Assembly: GCA_033439255.1 (NCBI GenBank)
Contig: CM065878.1
Coordinates: forward strand, 1,178,001 to 1,242,000
DNA length: 64,000 nucleotides
Source of the DNA: Hericium rajendrae
Lineage: Eukaryota; Basidiomycota; Agaricomycetes; Russulales; Hericiaceae
Direction of reading: 5' to 3'
Of the stretch, positions 48,701 through 60,000 are shown piece by piece; the first letter of the stretch is position 1, and every line of letters starts with the position of its first letter. The position numbers and the translations under genes are program-made. The notes under the pieces are model-generated. The model made no database searches and had not been told where the DNA came from. It saw nothing but the letters and a program-made list of their open reading frames with translations.

Positions 48701-49690
48701 TTGACGCCATGCGGACCATGTGGCGGCCTTTGACGCTCGTGGATGTGTCGAAACCCCTTGCTTGGGAAATTGGGAATAAAGGCGGTTCCTCGAAAAAAGT
48801 GTGAACCCGGGGTGGCGGAGATCTTGGGCGCAGAAGAAATTTCTCGGAGCCCGATGGCATGAAGTCGTCTGCTTCTGGTGTAAGGAATGGATTCATCTGG
48901 CAGAACGCCTGTATTTTCGATCGGTTTGAACGATCCATGATGAGCTTTGTTCGTCTGCACCAGCGACGTTTGGTAAGTAAATGTGGGCACATATATGCAC
49001 CATATGTCCTACAGAACATGTTCTTCGTCTATCTGGAGAATTTCAGGTTCTTCGATGTCTGCAGAAACAGTCATACCATTGCTCCGAAGTACATCCTCTT
49101 GGCACTTCGGTATGAGGCCAGGCTTTGCGCAAAACCCGATGTTAGGAGTCTCCTGAATCGCACGAACGGACAGCTGAAAAGAAGACGGATTAAAGTAGGC
49201 GAGCTCGCGGTCAACTGGCGTCAAAAATAATGTAGCGAGGGGTTATGCATGGACAAGATGAATGTAAGATATGAGATTATGCTTACGCAGCGAATCCCGC
49301 TGAAGCCAACTTTCAGATGGAGGTAGGCCATCGTCTTTTAATAGAATATCGCTGATCCGGCTTAGAAATCGATGTCCCTTTTTGTCTAAAATAATCCTTT
49401 CATATTGGGCGTCGTCTTGCTGCGTACAGTAACGTTGAAGATAGTGATCCAATGGATCAACCGGCAAAGTCAGTGATTGAGGGTGATCCGTGATGGTCAC
49501 GGGTGTGAGTCTGTCGGATAGTAGCTATAAGGCAAAGGTAAATTCCGAGTATGCCGCATGAATAAAAGTAACGAACATCGTAAACCAGCTGCTGAGTGAA
49601 CTCCCCATAATCGACCCTGGTCAGATGCGTCAAGACGTAGTCGTGAAGAAGTCCGCGTATATGCATCCGAAGGTTAGTTTCATCGGCCAT
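45728..49690 (-). CDS. SHOC1/Zip2-like XPF-fold meiotic recombination protein
   Basis: About 1,100 residues in some ten exons, starting MADETNLRMHIRGLLHDYVL at 49690. The middle is long and poorly conserved, rich in Ser/Asp. The last third resembles an XPF-type nuclease-like domain: SIHTYLASLEMIQKHSLIRH, CSVRVVERETFGGADLIVDP, TAVVYFSLFSLPSQSGELQS, CFRHICIIFGTYSAKQ, without an ERKxxxD nuclease motif. After it comes a helix-hairpin-helix-like stretch, IAEGMNAFTAAAILHHVSLD and FLAMTPDQRLEFGCLVGQQR. The final exon is reached by splicing at 45855-45803 and ends VIHDVSFELPE-stop. Inactive XPF fold plus HhH is the architecture of SHOC1/Zip2, which with Spo16/SPO16 promotes meiotic crossovers. The assignment is by architecture and is tentative. 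Confidence 0.6.
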
Positions 49691-50475
49691 GGTAATTGAA
49701 TGGCACTATTTAGTAGCTGAAGTAGTCAAAGATGCAGATGGTAGTCCTTGCCCGAGTGTAGATGGAGGCTGCTATACGACGAGAAGAAAGGACTGCGAGG
49801 GAAGCATGACGCGATTTACCCAAAACGCGGTCACGCGAGCACTCGGCAATAGCCGACTGATCGATTTCGTCGCCCATTTTGCTCGAGTAAGTCGAATCCT
49901 CCCTTCCCACTCCCTCTCAAACTTCAGCTTCAACCTGTACTCACTCTGACGTCAGTTTTGCATATCCCCAGCTCATAGGAAAGCCCGAAGTCTTTCCTAA
50001 ATTGTGGCGAAAGCCCCTCCACGTGGCTTGGGCTTTCTTACACGTACGGTACTGTGCGTCTCTCCGTCTGTCAGCTACGTCGGAATTTTAGTAATGAGAT
50101 CTTAACGCGGCAATACCTGTCTTGTCCCCGCATTGTATCCTCATGTGGAAGGCCTATTGTTTCAATTATGTGGATATCAGCTAGTCCGCTGCGCCATCGG
50201 CCACCATGTGGACTTTTGTACTGTATACACGCCCATTGCGAAGAACACTTCTTCCACTAGGTACGTGACATAATGCATAGCGCTGACGATATCCTGGATA
50301 AAGGACGGGAATATGACATCAAGCGGCCTTCCGACAATAGGATTCGAGTCAGGTGCTGATGTATTGGACTTTTCGGCATGGTCAGTGGCTAAGTGGGCAC
50401 CCATTGTTCTCGGACAAAGCAGCGGCAGAACAGTCCTGTATATAAATATGCATCCAAGAACGGAACCATGACCTC

Positions 50476-50567
50476 GCTATTACACTGGGTGCAAAATCCC
50501 ATAACCTCAGACGAGATTGTGAGAAAATATGGAAAAAGAAGTACTGCTGATCTCAACGTAATCAGAC
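50476..50567 (-). repeat. Arm A of a diverged inverted repeat
   Basis: Read on the minus strand this segment matches 50787-50879 (plus) at an estimated 70% over about 90 bp. Shared stretches are CAGTACTT, TTTCCATATTTT, GGTTAT and TGCACCCAGTGT. Even the conceptual peptides align: LLFPYFLT...FCTQC against LIFPYFFT...FCTQC. Confidence 0.6.
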
Positions 50568-50786
50568 CGAAAAATAAGAAAGCTATCCTGAATAGCTTCA
50601 ACATATACAAGTGCAGATATCAAGAAAAAATTGTAAGTACCATCTCAATATTTTCTACATGATTAACATATCTTTAACATAAACCCAGTTATAAAGAACG
50701 TATGATGTTTGTATTCAAGATTCTCCAATGGATTGTAGCACTCAGAATACGTAAATGATATTTACGATAATTTTCACTATTTCTCG

Positions 50787-50879
50787 CTCAGATTATGCAG
50801 AAATCAGTAGTACTTATCTTTCCATATTTTTTCACTAACTTGGTCCGGGTTATCAAGTTCTGCACCCAGTGTTACTTCC
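50787..50879 (+). repeat. Arm B of a diverged inverted repeat
   Basis: This is the inverted partner of 50476-50567, about 220 bp away. It lies directly upstream of the F-box ATG and is in frame with it, which would otherwise extend that protein by 41 codons. It is therefore treated as leader DNA. Confidence 0.6.
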
Positions 50880-50917
50880 TTCCCCAGTCCGTCTGCATCT
50901 CACCTATCATATCAATC

Positions 50918-52735
50918 ATGGGTACTCGAGGCTTGCTCATCTACAACAGTGCCGGCATCTCCTACATCTTCTACATATCACGCCACGCTTGTCCCGAGAT
51001 CTGGGGGCTCTACATTCTCCGCGATATGCCTCGTGGGCACGAAGACGCTCCGGAGGACAAGGTCAGATTTGCGGAGTGGCTGGACGATACGCGCCGCTGG
51101 TTGGAAAGTCTCCTCGTGGACAGGATCAAGCTAAGGAAGGCGGCGCACGTTAACAACGACAATTGTGCGGCTCTAGCTGAACAAGAAAACGAGACAGGTC
51201 ATGGGATTCCTATGGCAGACGGGCAACAAGACGTAGAGGGCGAGTCGGAAAACGACGATGAATGTTATCTCGAAGACGACGACGAGGAGTTCACCAATGG
51301 CCTCATGATTACTCGTTCTCTGCCTTATATCCCGTCAGACTTCAAATACGTTTATGAACTGGACCTTGACAATCTCACCTTCCTCATGGGCGGATTTCCT
51401 CTGTTCAATTTGTCCTGCATGCCGCCAGAAGACCATTTCGTGCGATGGATCGGTCACGACCATTATAGCCACCTGGCGTGTGCACCCACCACCCCTGAGC
51501 AATATCGGTACTCCTGGAAGACTGTACCATCCACTGTGGAAGATGCATCTCTGCTGACTGACTACGATGTCCTCAGTGGCGGTCGCGAGCCAGTCGATAT
51601 TCACAAGCTCATACATACTCGGCCGACACCCACTCACCTGGAGAACGTCCGCCTTCGGATGCTCGAAACGCTTATAGGCTCATGTCTCACCCACCAGGAG
51701 TACGGGTGTTGTCTCCACGCTTTGCCAATACTGGAGGATCGCGGGGAGATCACCCAAACCCTTGCAGCGGTCCTGAACTACTTGCTATTCCTGGCTACGT
51801 TGCCCATGGTATACTATACGGAATACAGAGATGATTGCTTCAAGTATTCGGTCTGTATTGACGAGCCATCGGGCATCTTGTGGCCCCGCCGGAATATCTG
51901 TTCAATGCTCTGGACCCACCTAGACGACGAGCCCACCCTGCGTGCCGCCATCGTACATCTGACGCGCGAGACGGCGATGGACAAGGACGGGCCCGACATC
52001 GTCTACGGCATCTTATTCTCCGGCATCCACATCGCTATTGTGCGCATAGATCGCAAACGTGGCGGCGCCTTCATCCACACGCCTGCGCTTCAGTTCCTCC
52101 CTTCGTGGTACGCTACCTCGCCTTCGACGCCTGGAATTACAGCCCTTGGCCGTTTATGCTGTCTTCCGTGCGATGTGCTATATAGCAGACGGGCGCTGAA
52201 GAGTCAATTCTCTCCGATGAAGCCGGCAGAGAAAGTGGAAGCACGATGGAAGCGGACGATCCAGTTCCGAGATGGAGGTCTCCTCGATCGTCTCCCCGGC
52301 GAGATCCTCAGCATGATCGCCGACAACCTACTGGATGATCGCTCATCGCTTCTCATTTTCTCTCGCATCTGTTCACGAACCGCCACCATATCCAGAGACG
52401 CTGTCAACCATGTCTACGTCCATGGGTTCCGCCTGACCAACGTCATCGATCTGCCTCAAACTCGGCATGAGCTCGCTCATGGATGTTTCGATGCCGTGTC
52501 CCAGGATGGAGAATCTGTGCGGCTCCATCTCGGTAGGCCGCGGCTCGCCTCCAAGTTGACCGGGAAAATCAACTTTGAAGCTCCGAACGTGTGTTTGCCC
52601 GAATTCTTGTCCGATACCACGTGGAATCTGGAGCCCCGCTCCTTCTTCCTGTACATCGCCGATACCAGCAATGCGCCTCCCACAGGAGTGTCAAAGGGCC
52701 AGGCAGACGAAACCGTTCAGGAAGAAACGAGATAG
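50918..52735 (+). CDS. Large single-exon F-box protein with N-terminal MGTRG domain
   Basis: An intact intronless frame of 605 codons from ATG 50918. The N-terminus (MGTRGLLIYNSAGISYIFYI, then CPEIWGLYILRDMP) resembles a fungal module that usually starts MGTRG and continues with aromatic residues and a PEG/PEIWG step. An acidic stretch (ECYLEDDDEEFTNG) follows, then a long region of unknown fold. The F-box sits near the C-terminus: LLDRLPGEILSMIADNLLDD, then SLLIFSRICSRTATISRDA. It is presumed to bind Skp1 as an SCF adaptor. A start at 50795 is open but runs through the inverted-repeat arm, so 50918 was chosen. Lack of introns contrasts with its neighbours and may indicate retroposition or recent family expansion. 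Confidence 0.7.
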   Translation: MGTRGLLIYNSAGISYIFYISRHACPEIWGLYILRDMPRGHEDAPEDKVRFAEWLDDTRRWLESLLVDRIKLRKAAHVNNDNCAALAEQENETGHGIPMADGQQDVEGESENDDECYLEDDDEEFTNGLMITRSLPYIPSDFKYVYELDLDNLTFLMGGFPLFNLSCMPPEDHFVRWIGHDHYSHLACAPTTPEQYRYSWKTVPSTVEDASLLTDYDVLSGGREPVDIHKLIHTRPTPTHLENVRLRMLETLIGSCLTHQEYGCCLHALPILEDRGEITQTLAAVLNYLLFLATLPMVYYTEYRDDCFKYSVCIDEPSGILWPRRNICSMLWTHLDDEPTLRAAIVHLTRETAMDKDGPDIVYGILFSGIHIAIVRIDRKRGGAFIHTPALQFLPSWYATSPSTPGITALGRLCCLPCDVLYSRRALKSQFSPMKPAEKVEARWKRTIQFRDGGLLDRLPGEILSMIADNLLDDRSSLLIFSRICSRTATISRDAVNHVYVHGFRLTNVIDLPQTRHELAHGCFDAVSQDGESVRLHLGRPRLASKLTGKINFEAPNVCLPEFLSDTTWNLEPRSFFLYIADTSNAPPTGVSKGQADETVQEETR

Positions 52736-53012
52736 AACACGGAGATGGGGCAAGACAAGGGCAGGAAGAGCAAGAACACGGTGGTAGACCAGGAGAGGAC
52801 AGCCCGCCCTCGCGCTTCATCGACGAGCAATGTCAGATCGAGCAGGAGAAACGGGACGCGGTGCTGATGGGGCATATATTTGGCTATTGGTAACCGGTAA
52901 CCATATTTTGAGTGCGACGTGTACAATAGGCTACATTGAGTTGGATGGGAGTACCTCTATGTATCATACAGAATCACTGTTCTTAGCAGACATATTATGC
53001 ATGCAGCACGCC

Positions 53013-53475
53013 TAGTCATCGGCGTTCATGCCCAGATCCTCGTGAATCTGGCGGATCGTCGTTTGCTTGTATGCCGCAAGCTGCATATATGCGCGTTAGT
53101 ACAGCAAAAAACGGTCACAAATTTCTTACCTTTCCTATGAGAATCTTGATTGGCCCTTGGGCGTCAGTAGAGATGGCGTTGAAGAACAAGTACGCACCTG
53201 CGTGGCATCCTTCGCTTCATTATAACGGTGTAACAATTTGATATGCCGGGAGACGATCTTCTCTGCGCTTTCGCCGTCACTGCAAGACTTTTCATACTTC
53301 TGTATTTAGAAAGGCCATGTCTGACGCACCCGAGCACCCTCTGCAGCTCTTCGATCTCGGCTTCGAGGTCTGCGATGCGCGCTTCCTGTTTCTGCAGTCA
53401 AAGAAGTAAGATGAGAAGTCAAACGGAGGAAGAACACATCAGCCGCGTCACCTTGGCAGATGTATGGGCGTGCAT
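53013..53475 (-). CDS. SWI5: Swi5/Sae3-like recombination mediator
   Basis: Five short exons. The ATG at 53475 gives MHAHTSAK, then a coiled coil (KQEARIADLEAEIEELQRVL), then the family core SAEKIVSRHIKLLHRYNEAK, DATQ, ILIGK and LAAYKQTTIRQIHEDLG ending at TAG 53013-53015. Total about 85-90 residues, the usual size. Swi5 with Sfr1 stabilises Rad51/Dmc1 filaments in homologous recombination. All introns are GT-AG, but the junction after RVLG is in phase only if the G run at 53329-53331 (C on plus) lacks one base. The core motif is convincing; the N-terminal exons are less certain. Confidence 0.72.
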
Positions 53476-54087
53476 GTTGACTGGCGTTCGAGGATGTTGC
53501 TTGAGAAACTGGAGGATGAAATGAAATCAGAGTCAAAGGCAGCAGAGCAGACGCGTCTCCCTACGCGACGCGTCGAATACTTATCACCACCACGTGATCG
53601 TGCACTGACGCTTTGCACAGATGTCTGTTCTCTTCTTCGCAATCGGAGCTCAAGGAGGAATGAAGTTCAACGTCCGAAGTATTGAAGACCGGCGCCTGCA
53701 CCCAGCAATCCAACCATGTTGTCCAATCCATCCAAAATCATCTAAGGATTTCGTAAAGTACGTACTATGTGCTACCCTACGCACCAAGTTAACAGCAACA
53801 GACAGTAAGAGGATAATGCGATGTGGGTATACAGATGAATGCAAGATACGACGTGCAGCAAAGATAAAACATGTGAAGCAAATGCAGAGCAAGTGAATGG
53901 AACGCGATAGCAGTATGAGATCTGTCCGATTAAAACAAGCACCTGTCGGCACGTCAGAGGCATTAGGGACAGCATAGACCAACGTTCTGGATAAATAGGA
54001 TATTCTTCCAATAGATAAAGCCTTGATCCGATAGATGTAACCTTGATACGAAGAGGTGACGAATAGAAATGGGCAGGAGAGCAGCCT
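53476..54087. other. Intergenic region
   Basis: About 610 bp between the CorA-type stop and the SWI5 start, both minus, including the SWI5 promoter. Open frames present are short and featureless. Confidence 0.45.
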
Positions 54088-56522
54088 TTACTCTCTCTTC
54101 TTATAGTCCTGTGGACGCAAAACCGTTGGAGATGAATAACAGAAACATGGAACAGACGTACCCTCTTGACCTTACGCGCCACTAACTGCTTCCTTAAGTA
54201 TTTCACCAGGCGCTTCAGATCTGGTAACATGAACATCGGGATGACGACGGCCATCACAGGCAGGGCAATAATCCAGAATCTTAAGGCAGAGAATAATCAG
54301 CACTGCGAGAAATATAGTAGCAACATGGCGGCATACATGACATCGCTGTGGCCATGGTTGACGCTCCACATGTTCTCAAAGTTCATACCCTGCGCGTGGG
54401 GAGAATAGGTAACAGATTCACGTCGCAGACAGAAGATCACGTACGAAATAACCAGTGAGAAGCGTCAGTGGCAAGAAGATGATTGTGGCCAACGTCAAGC
54501 GACGCCTGTAAACCGGGCGCTTAGTCTTCATAAGACAAATTAGGAATAAATCGTACATGACTTCATTCATCTCGTACGATGCCATCTGAAGGTTTGGTCA
54601 ATGAAAGCCGCCATCGGAACAAAAGAGAACATACGTTGAAGGTATAGTTGATCAAGTTCTCGGACATGGCGGCGTACATGTCGAGACTGCTCAGGATGTA
54701 CTCCATGTGGTCATGAACATCCGCCTGCATTCACTCCGTTCAAACCGATTTCATGACGAAAGATGAGAAAGACTAACCAGGTAGATCTTGGACTTGTGAC
54801 TCATAAATCCAGTTATCTGCTGCGGGTCCACATCTGCCTTCTTCGACTCAACAAGGGCAATACAGCGGTCAGTATCGTACCGCCGGAGACCATATATGAG
54901 CGTCTTGATAGGTCCGAGAGTGCGCTTGTGCAGAATGAGATCACCAGACAAGATATGCACTGGAAAAGCCCGACATTAGGTTTAGTTGCGGGAGGGACAG
55001 GAACGCCAGACGCACAATCCCGGACGGTCCCGACCATGGTTTTCATCAGGATCTTCCGCTCAAGCTTGTGGATTTTGGAATGATACTCGTCGACGACTTC
55101 AAGGGCCGCGTCGACGACTGTGGGGTGACCGTCAGGGACGAAACTCTAAGCGCGCGAAATCCGGACGCACTGAGATCCAGCAGACTCTCGACTAGAAGGG
55201 ACGCATCGGCGGACGCGCGCAGGGATGTGTCCCGTTGCCGGATGCGGGCGGCGATTGGTGACGTGAAGTCCAGGCTTGTGGCATCCGGATGGATAGAAAT
55301 GACAGTTCCTGCAAAGCGCGACGTCAGAACGCAAAAGCTCCATCCATGTAGTCTGCGACGTGCACTGACCATCGCGCGTCAAGAAGATGCACATGGGCGC
55401 AATGTGTACATTCACCCGCGTGCCCTTCTTGAGATGCTCTAGTGCGACAGCCCGCGCCGCGTTTTTCCGCTTCCTTGCCTACATAAAACCAGTCAGCTCA
55501 AGGGATCCTACGATCCATGGAAAGGGAAACATACCAAAAGCGATAGCGGCTTCTTAAGCGACTCCTCATCCACCTGAAGACCTGATTTCATGAAGATGCC
55601 CCGTGATGGGCCTGCCAGCGTGTCATCACCGCCATACTCGCTGTCCTCTCCGTAATGATCTGCAATGCCCAGCTTTTCGTCCATCGGCAGGGGCGAAGAC
55701 GACCGCGGCAGGCCCGTCAGCGTCTGACTCGAGGCGGACGACGCCGCACTGTCAGGCCAACCTGAGCCCTCTCTAGATGCGAGGGTGTGGCAGAGCGCGC
55801 GGATGAAAAGGTGCTGCGGGTAGTAGTCGGCCTTGGATTGGGCGTGCCCGCGCGGCTGGAGGAGGTCTTCAAGCGCCAGGGGGTGCAGGTTGTAGGTGAG
55901 CGCGAGCACGCTGATGACATCCCAGCTGATCCCGCCCACATTGATCCACCGCACGCGTACCCAGGGCTCCCGCGCGCTCGCCTGGGGGTTCCGCATATAC
56001 CGCACGAACTCATTGTTCGTCATGTGTCCCGTGCTCACGCGCAGTGGGGAGAAATCAAGAAGGTCGATGACGCATTTCTGGCGAATATGGCCGTAAGTCA
56101 TGTACGCGCTTGAGCGACGTACGTCGATACCGGGTTCTGCGCCAATATTACCGCGGCCGATCAACGCAGATGCCCGTTTCATTGCGATGACTTTGCGTAC
56201 TGACTGCCTGAAGCGTTCTTTCGGTGTCAAATGATGAGGATGTGTGTGCGAGGCCGTCGTATGCTGACCAGTTTGTTGGCTCCTCGGGCTGCGGACAGAC
56301 GCGACGGAGGGAGAATGGGGTTGACAGATGCAGTAGGGGCATGTTCTCTGCAGCAGTAGATGAGCCGTTCGCAGTGACCACAGTCGGTCGTTGCACAACT
56401 GGCAACGGCGTTGGTAAGTCCGGGTGTTCCTCCTCGTGCTCAATTTCGTGCTCCATTTCGTCCAAAATGTCTGGGGCGAGAGAACGGCCGTCCAAATCTG
56501 AGAAGCTATTTTCGCGAGGCAT
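54088..56522 (-). CDS. CorA-family divalent metal (Mg2+) transporter
   Basis: About 650-700 residues. The start at 56522 gives MPRENSFSDLDGRSLAPDIL with an acidic N-terminus, then SVRKVIAMKRASALIGRGN, VIDLLDFSPLRVSTGHMTNN, WINVGGISWDVISVLALTYN and LHPLALEDLLQPRGHAQSKA, the CorA cytoplasmic funnel. C-terminal exons give KIHKLERKILMKTM, DRCIALVESKKADVDPQQIT, LINYTFNMASYEMNEVMRRL, the first membrane helix ATIIFLPLTLLTGYFGMNF with the diagnostic GMN motif, and a second helix. The last exon encodes DYKKRE-stop (54088). Length and acidic N-terminus suit the plasma-membrane or vacuolar fungal type (Alr/Mnr2-like). One frame shift is needed near 56200-56260. Ion specificity is inferred. Confidence 0.82.
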
Positions 56523-57024
56523 GCTCGTCAAGTTGGCGGTTCGTGAAGAAATGAAGGATTAAGGGAAAGAAAGGCAGAGGGAAAGAGAAGGAAACAATGG
56601 AACGAAGGAACGAAGGAGTGTGGTAGAGAGCGGAGGGTCATCACGACGCGTTGCTTGCGAAGTGCTATATTCATTGATTCAGAATTCATATTCAGCGCTC
56701 ATCTCCACGACCTGTCCCTGGCCACCCCTGGTCCACCCCAGGCACCGGTAGCACTGTCCATAAATAACGTGATGCCGCCTTCTTTGATCGCAACGGGTAT
56801 AGCTGCAAATTCACTGAGGGAGGGGCGTGCGAGCTAATTCACACAACCTCAACTCTCAGGGTAAACCAACACAAGTATCCTGCATGTAACTACTGTCCAT
56901 TGTTTCTTGTCCAAGGTATGCGAATTGTCCGATGCAAAGCGATCGACAGGAACTGCCATAGTATGTAAATCATCTTGGCGCAATCGCTTAGATCTGTCAA
57001 GGGTCCTTCTGCGATTGCAACAAT
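56523..57024. other. Intergenic region
   Basis: About 500 bp between the ABCA gene stop and the CorA start, both minus. It should hold the CorA promoter; the segment just upstream of the start is purine-rich on the plus strand. No coding sequence recognised. Confidence 0.45.
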
Positions 57025-60000
57025 CTAACAGAGCCTCCACCACTTTGTCCTTCCGTCTCGCTCTCCCCTCTCCTCCTCACGGACATTATTTGCCCTGATC
57101 ACCTTCAGGAACACGCTCTCGAGGGTCGCCTTCTCCACCGTATACTCCGCGAAATCGTCGTGCACCGCCAGCATGTGGAACAGCTTTGGCAGGGTCATCG
57201 TGCCATCTGGCCCTGTGGCGCTGTCCGTGTCTGAAATGGCCGTGACGCCCGAGCTGCCAATGGGGACTTCGAAGCGTGTCACGACGTCGTCTGCCATCCG
57301 CGCACCAGGGATGGTGGCCATCAACTGTTGTGCGCGCATAACCTCTTCCCGCGTGCGGCAGGAGAAATGCACCTCGTACCCTGCATAACGGGCTGCGAGG
57401 GATGCTGTTGTGCCGACAGCTGTGCAAGGCGATTTAGTAGTGGTCAGAATTGGGAATGCAACGCAGAAGCAGTACGTACCAAGCATGCATTTTGCTAGAA
57501 TGCCCACTTTATGGGCAAGGGCTGATGCTTCTTCCATGGAATCTGCGTGAGATGAAAGAGACATGACTGTCAGATTGACTGAAATCCAGCTCAGATCGCA
57601 GATGAACCATGCACGGGTGGTGATCACGATGGCCTTCCCCACCGCCACTTTCCGCAACATCGTCCACATCTCCCGCTTCATCTTTGCATCAACGCCGGTG
57701 GAGAACTCATCAATGAGCACAACAGAAGGATTCCCTGAAAAAAAATAGCCTGGTAAACCCCAAGAGCAACAAGTAAACAGTTCCGAGCGACCTACCCATC
57801 AACGCGATGGCCAGTGCCAGCTTCCGCTGGTTCCCTCCTGACAGCTGGCTGGCCAGCCTGTCCGCATACTCATCTAGCCCTGTCGCATGCATGAGCGCGT
57901 CGACGTCCCGGCGCACCTCCGCACCCTGCTGCAATCCCTTGAGCAGACCATAGATCGTGAGGTGCTGTTGTGTGGTCATCTGTGCGTCGATGGCGGTGAA
58001 CTGTGGGCAGACACCCAGCACGAGGTGGGCAGATTGTGGATGGCAGACAACGGAAACGTCGTTGAGGAGAACATCTCCACGGTCGGGAAGAATGTCACCA
58101 CCTGGATGGTTTCATGTGAGCATGGTCGTGACTCATAAGCAGGTGAGTAGAATGGCAAGTACGGATGATATTAAAGGTAGTAGTCTTGCCCGCCCCATTT
58201 GGGCCAAGGAGCACAAATATAGTATCCCGTGCAACACCGAGGCTCATATCGTCGACGACCTTATTGTGGCCATATGTTTTCGAGACGTATAGAACCCGTA
58301 GTGAATCAGCCGAGGTCGCAGCGACGTCCGTTTCCATATCAACACCCTTCTTCTCTTTGGCATCTGCCTCGTTCAGTTCTTCGCTGGGATACTGTAGGGA
58401 TGGACACGAGTCAGAGTCACCTGCGGGTCAATACAGGTATACCTGTGAAATTTACCCACGGGTTCCTGACCCGCAGATCCGGATCACTCGGTGGCGCAAA
58501 CCCGTCCGGGTCCAGGTCAAAGTGTTACTGAAATATGTTGACCCACGAGTTACCCGCGAGTAACCTGTTGTATTTATTTAATAGTTGTATATTATCATTA
58601 TAGTATGTACACTATATACATGAACTCGATGATTCATAATTCTACTGTCGCACACTGCCTTCTTATGAATTACGGATGTGACAGAGCCGTGCGCAAGGCG
58701 CGCACGAAGCGTCAAAGGGAGCGGGTGACGGAACGCGCGCGAGGTGGCCAAGGGCGGCAGATGAGGGGGAGGCATGTGAATGGGGGCGCGCGGTGCAGCA
58801 AAGGGCGGGACATGCACGCAAGGCGTGCAGTGGGTGGCGCCGCACCGTGCGCGCCGTGAATGAGCGAGGTCTTCAGCAGATGCATGAGGTGTCGGGGGCG
58901 GCGAGAGGCGTGCGGGGTCGTGTGCGACGTGGCAGACCCATCGCCAGAGAGAGGTGCTGGGAACATGCGAGGGGCGTGCGCGAGGCCATGGGCCCGTGCA
59001 CCATGCGCGCGGGGCGTGCACAACGCCGCAGGCCTGCAGGCGAGGCAAGTGAGGGACATGCGACGGTCCCCGGGCTGTTGCGTGCCCGTGCGAGAGACGT
59101 TCGACTGCCGCGGGCCCGTACGCGATGCAGGGTGCATGCGGGACCGCGGGCAACGGGCACGAACGACGGACGAGCCCCATTGCCATGGCAACGGGACTCT
59201 ACCGTGGGTGCCCGCACGTCGTTGACGACGCACAGGCGGCGCGGAACGACGTGGCACAGACGGCCATGCGTGGCCGTGCGTTCAAAGGGGAGCAGGGGGA
59301 TGCAGGGATGTCGTCATGCGTGGGGTGTCAGTGCCGCGCCCGGGCAGCTCGATGAGTTGGCGATGTTACGCGATGCGAGAGGGGGCGATGGGGACAAGGG
59401 GGTTGATGTTGGACGGGCGATGGTGGGAGGGCGGGGACAAACAAACGAGTGTCGTTCATTTTCGAACGACACTCTGAGTTAGCAAAAAGAAACACGAAAA
59501 AAATGTTTTTTTTTTTACTCACCTGATGCCCCTCCAGCTATAATCCTCTATACAACCCGTCTTGACCATCGATAGGCGTCAAGAACGAGGCGAGGCGAGA
59601 GAGCAGAGATAGAGAGAGTAAAGGAAGGAGAAGGAAGAATAAGCAAGTGCAGTCTCGACGTGCTTCAGCCACCGAACGCGCTTCAGCCACCGAACGAGCG
59701 AAGCTACGTTCCTCAAGCTTCAACAAATCAGATAAAGTGGTATAAAATAAGAGAAAAAAGGTGCAATAATAGATAGTACTTGAGATTTACATGAATGAGA
59801 AAATGACGTATTTACTGTACTCTGCATCCCTGAGCAACAACATCACCTTAGTGAAGTCTGCTGCCCACAAGCTGCCCAGTCTCTGATGCAGCTCTCGGCA
59901 GCTCCCGGCAGCCACGGTTCTCCTGCAGCGCACTCGTCGCCGCTGGCGCTGTTCTACAGCCGTTTTCACTGCACCGGTGCATTGAGTTCTGTCACTGAAG

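Larger units (their letters stand above)
49691..50917. other. Divergent intergenic region carrying an inverted repeat
   Basis: About 1.2 kb between the SHOC1-like gene (minus) and the single-exon F-box gene (plus). No gene is supported; the notable content is the diverged inverted repeat listed separately. The downstream part is markedly AT-rich. Confidence 0.5.

Noticed and set aside
50341-50365. Possible tRNA B-box-like string (GATTCGAGTC)
   Set aside because: No A box at the right distance and no foldable acceptor stem. No tRNA gene could be supported anywhere in the window by eye.
50795-50917. Starting the F-box protein at 50795
   Set aside because: The 41 extra codons lie in the inverted-repeat arm; the MGTRG start at 50918 matches the expected family N-terminus.
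53772-54087. Reading the CorA-type protein through to 53772 as a long hydrophobic tail
   Set aside because: A GTACGT donor directly follows KVKR and an intron joins it to DYKKRE-stop at 54088, the usual basic CorA-type end. The longer tail is intron and 3' sequence.
58578-59482. Overlapping long open frames on both strands (about 200-230 codons) inside transposon copy 1
   Set aside because: The region is extremely GC-rich and low in complexity. Open frames arise on both strands because stop codons are rare there; no domain or motif is visible.
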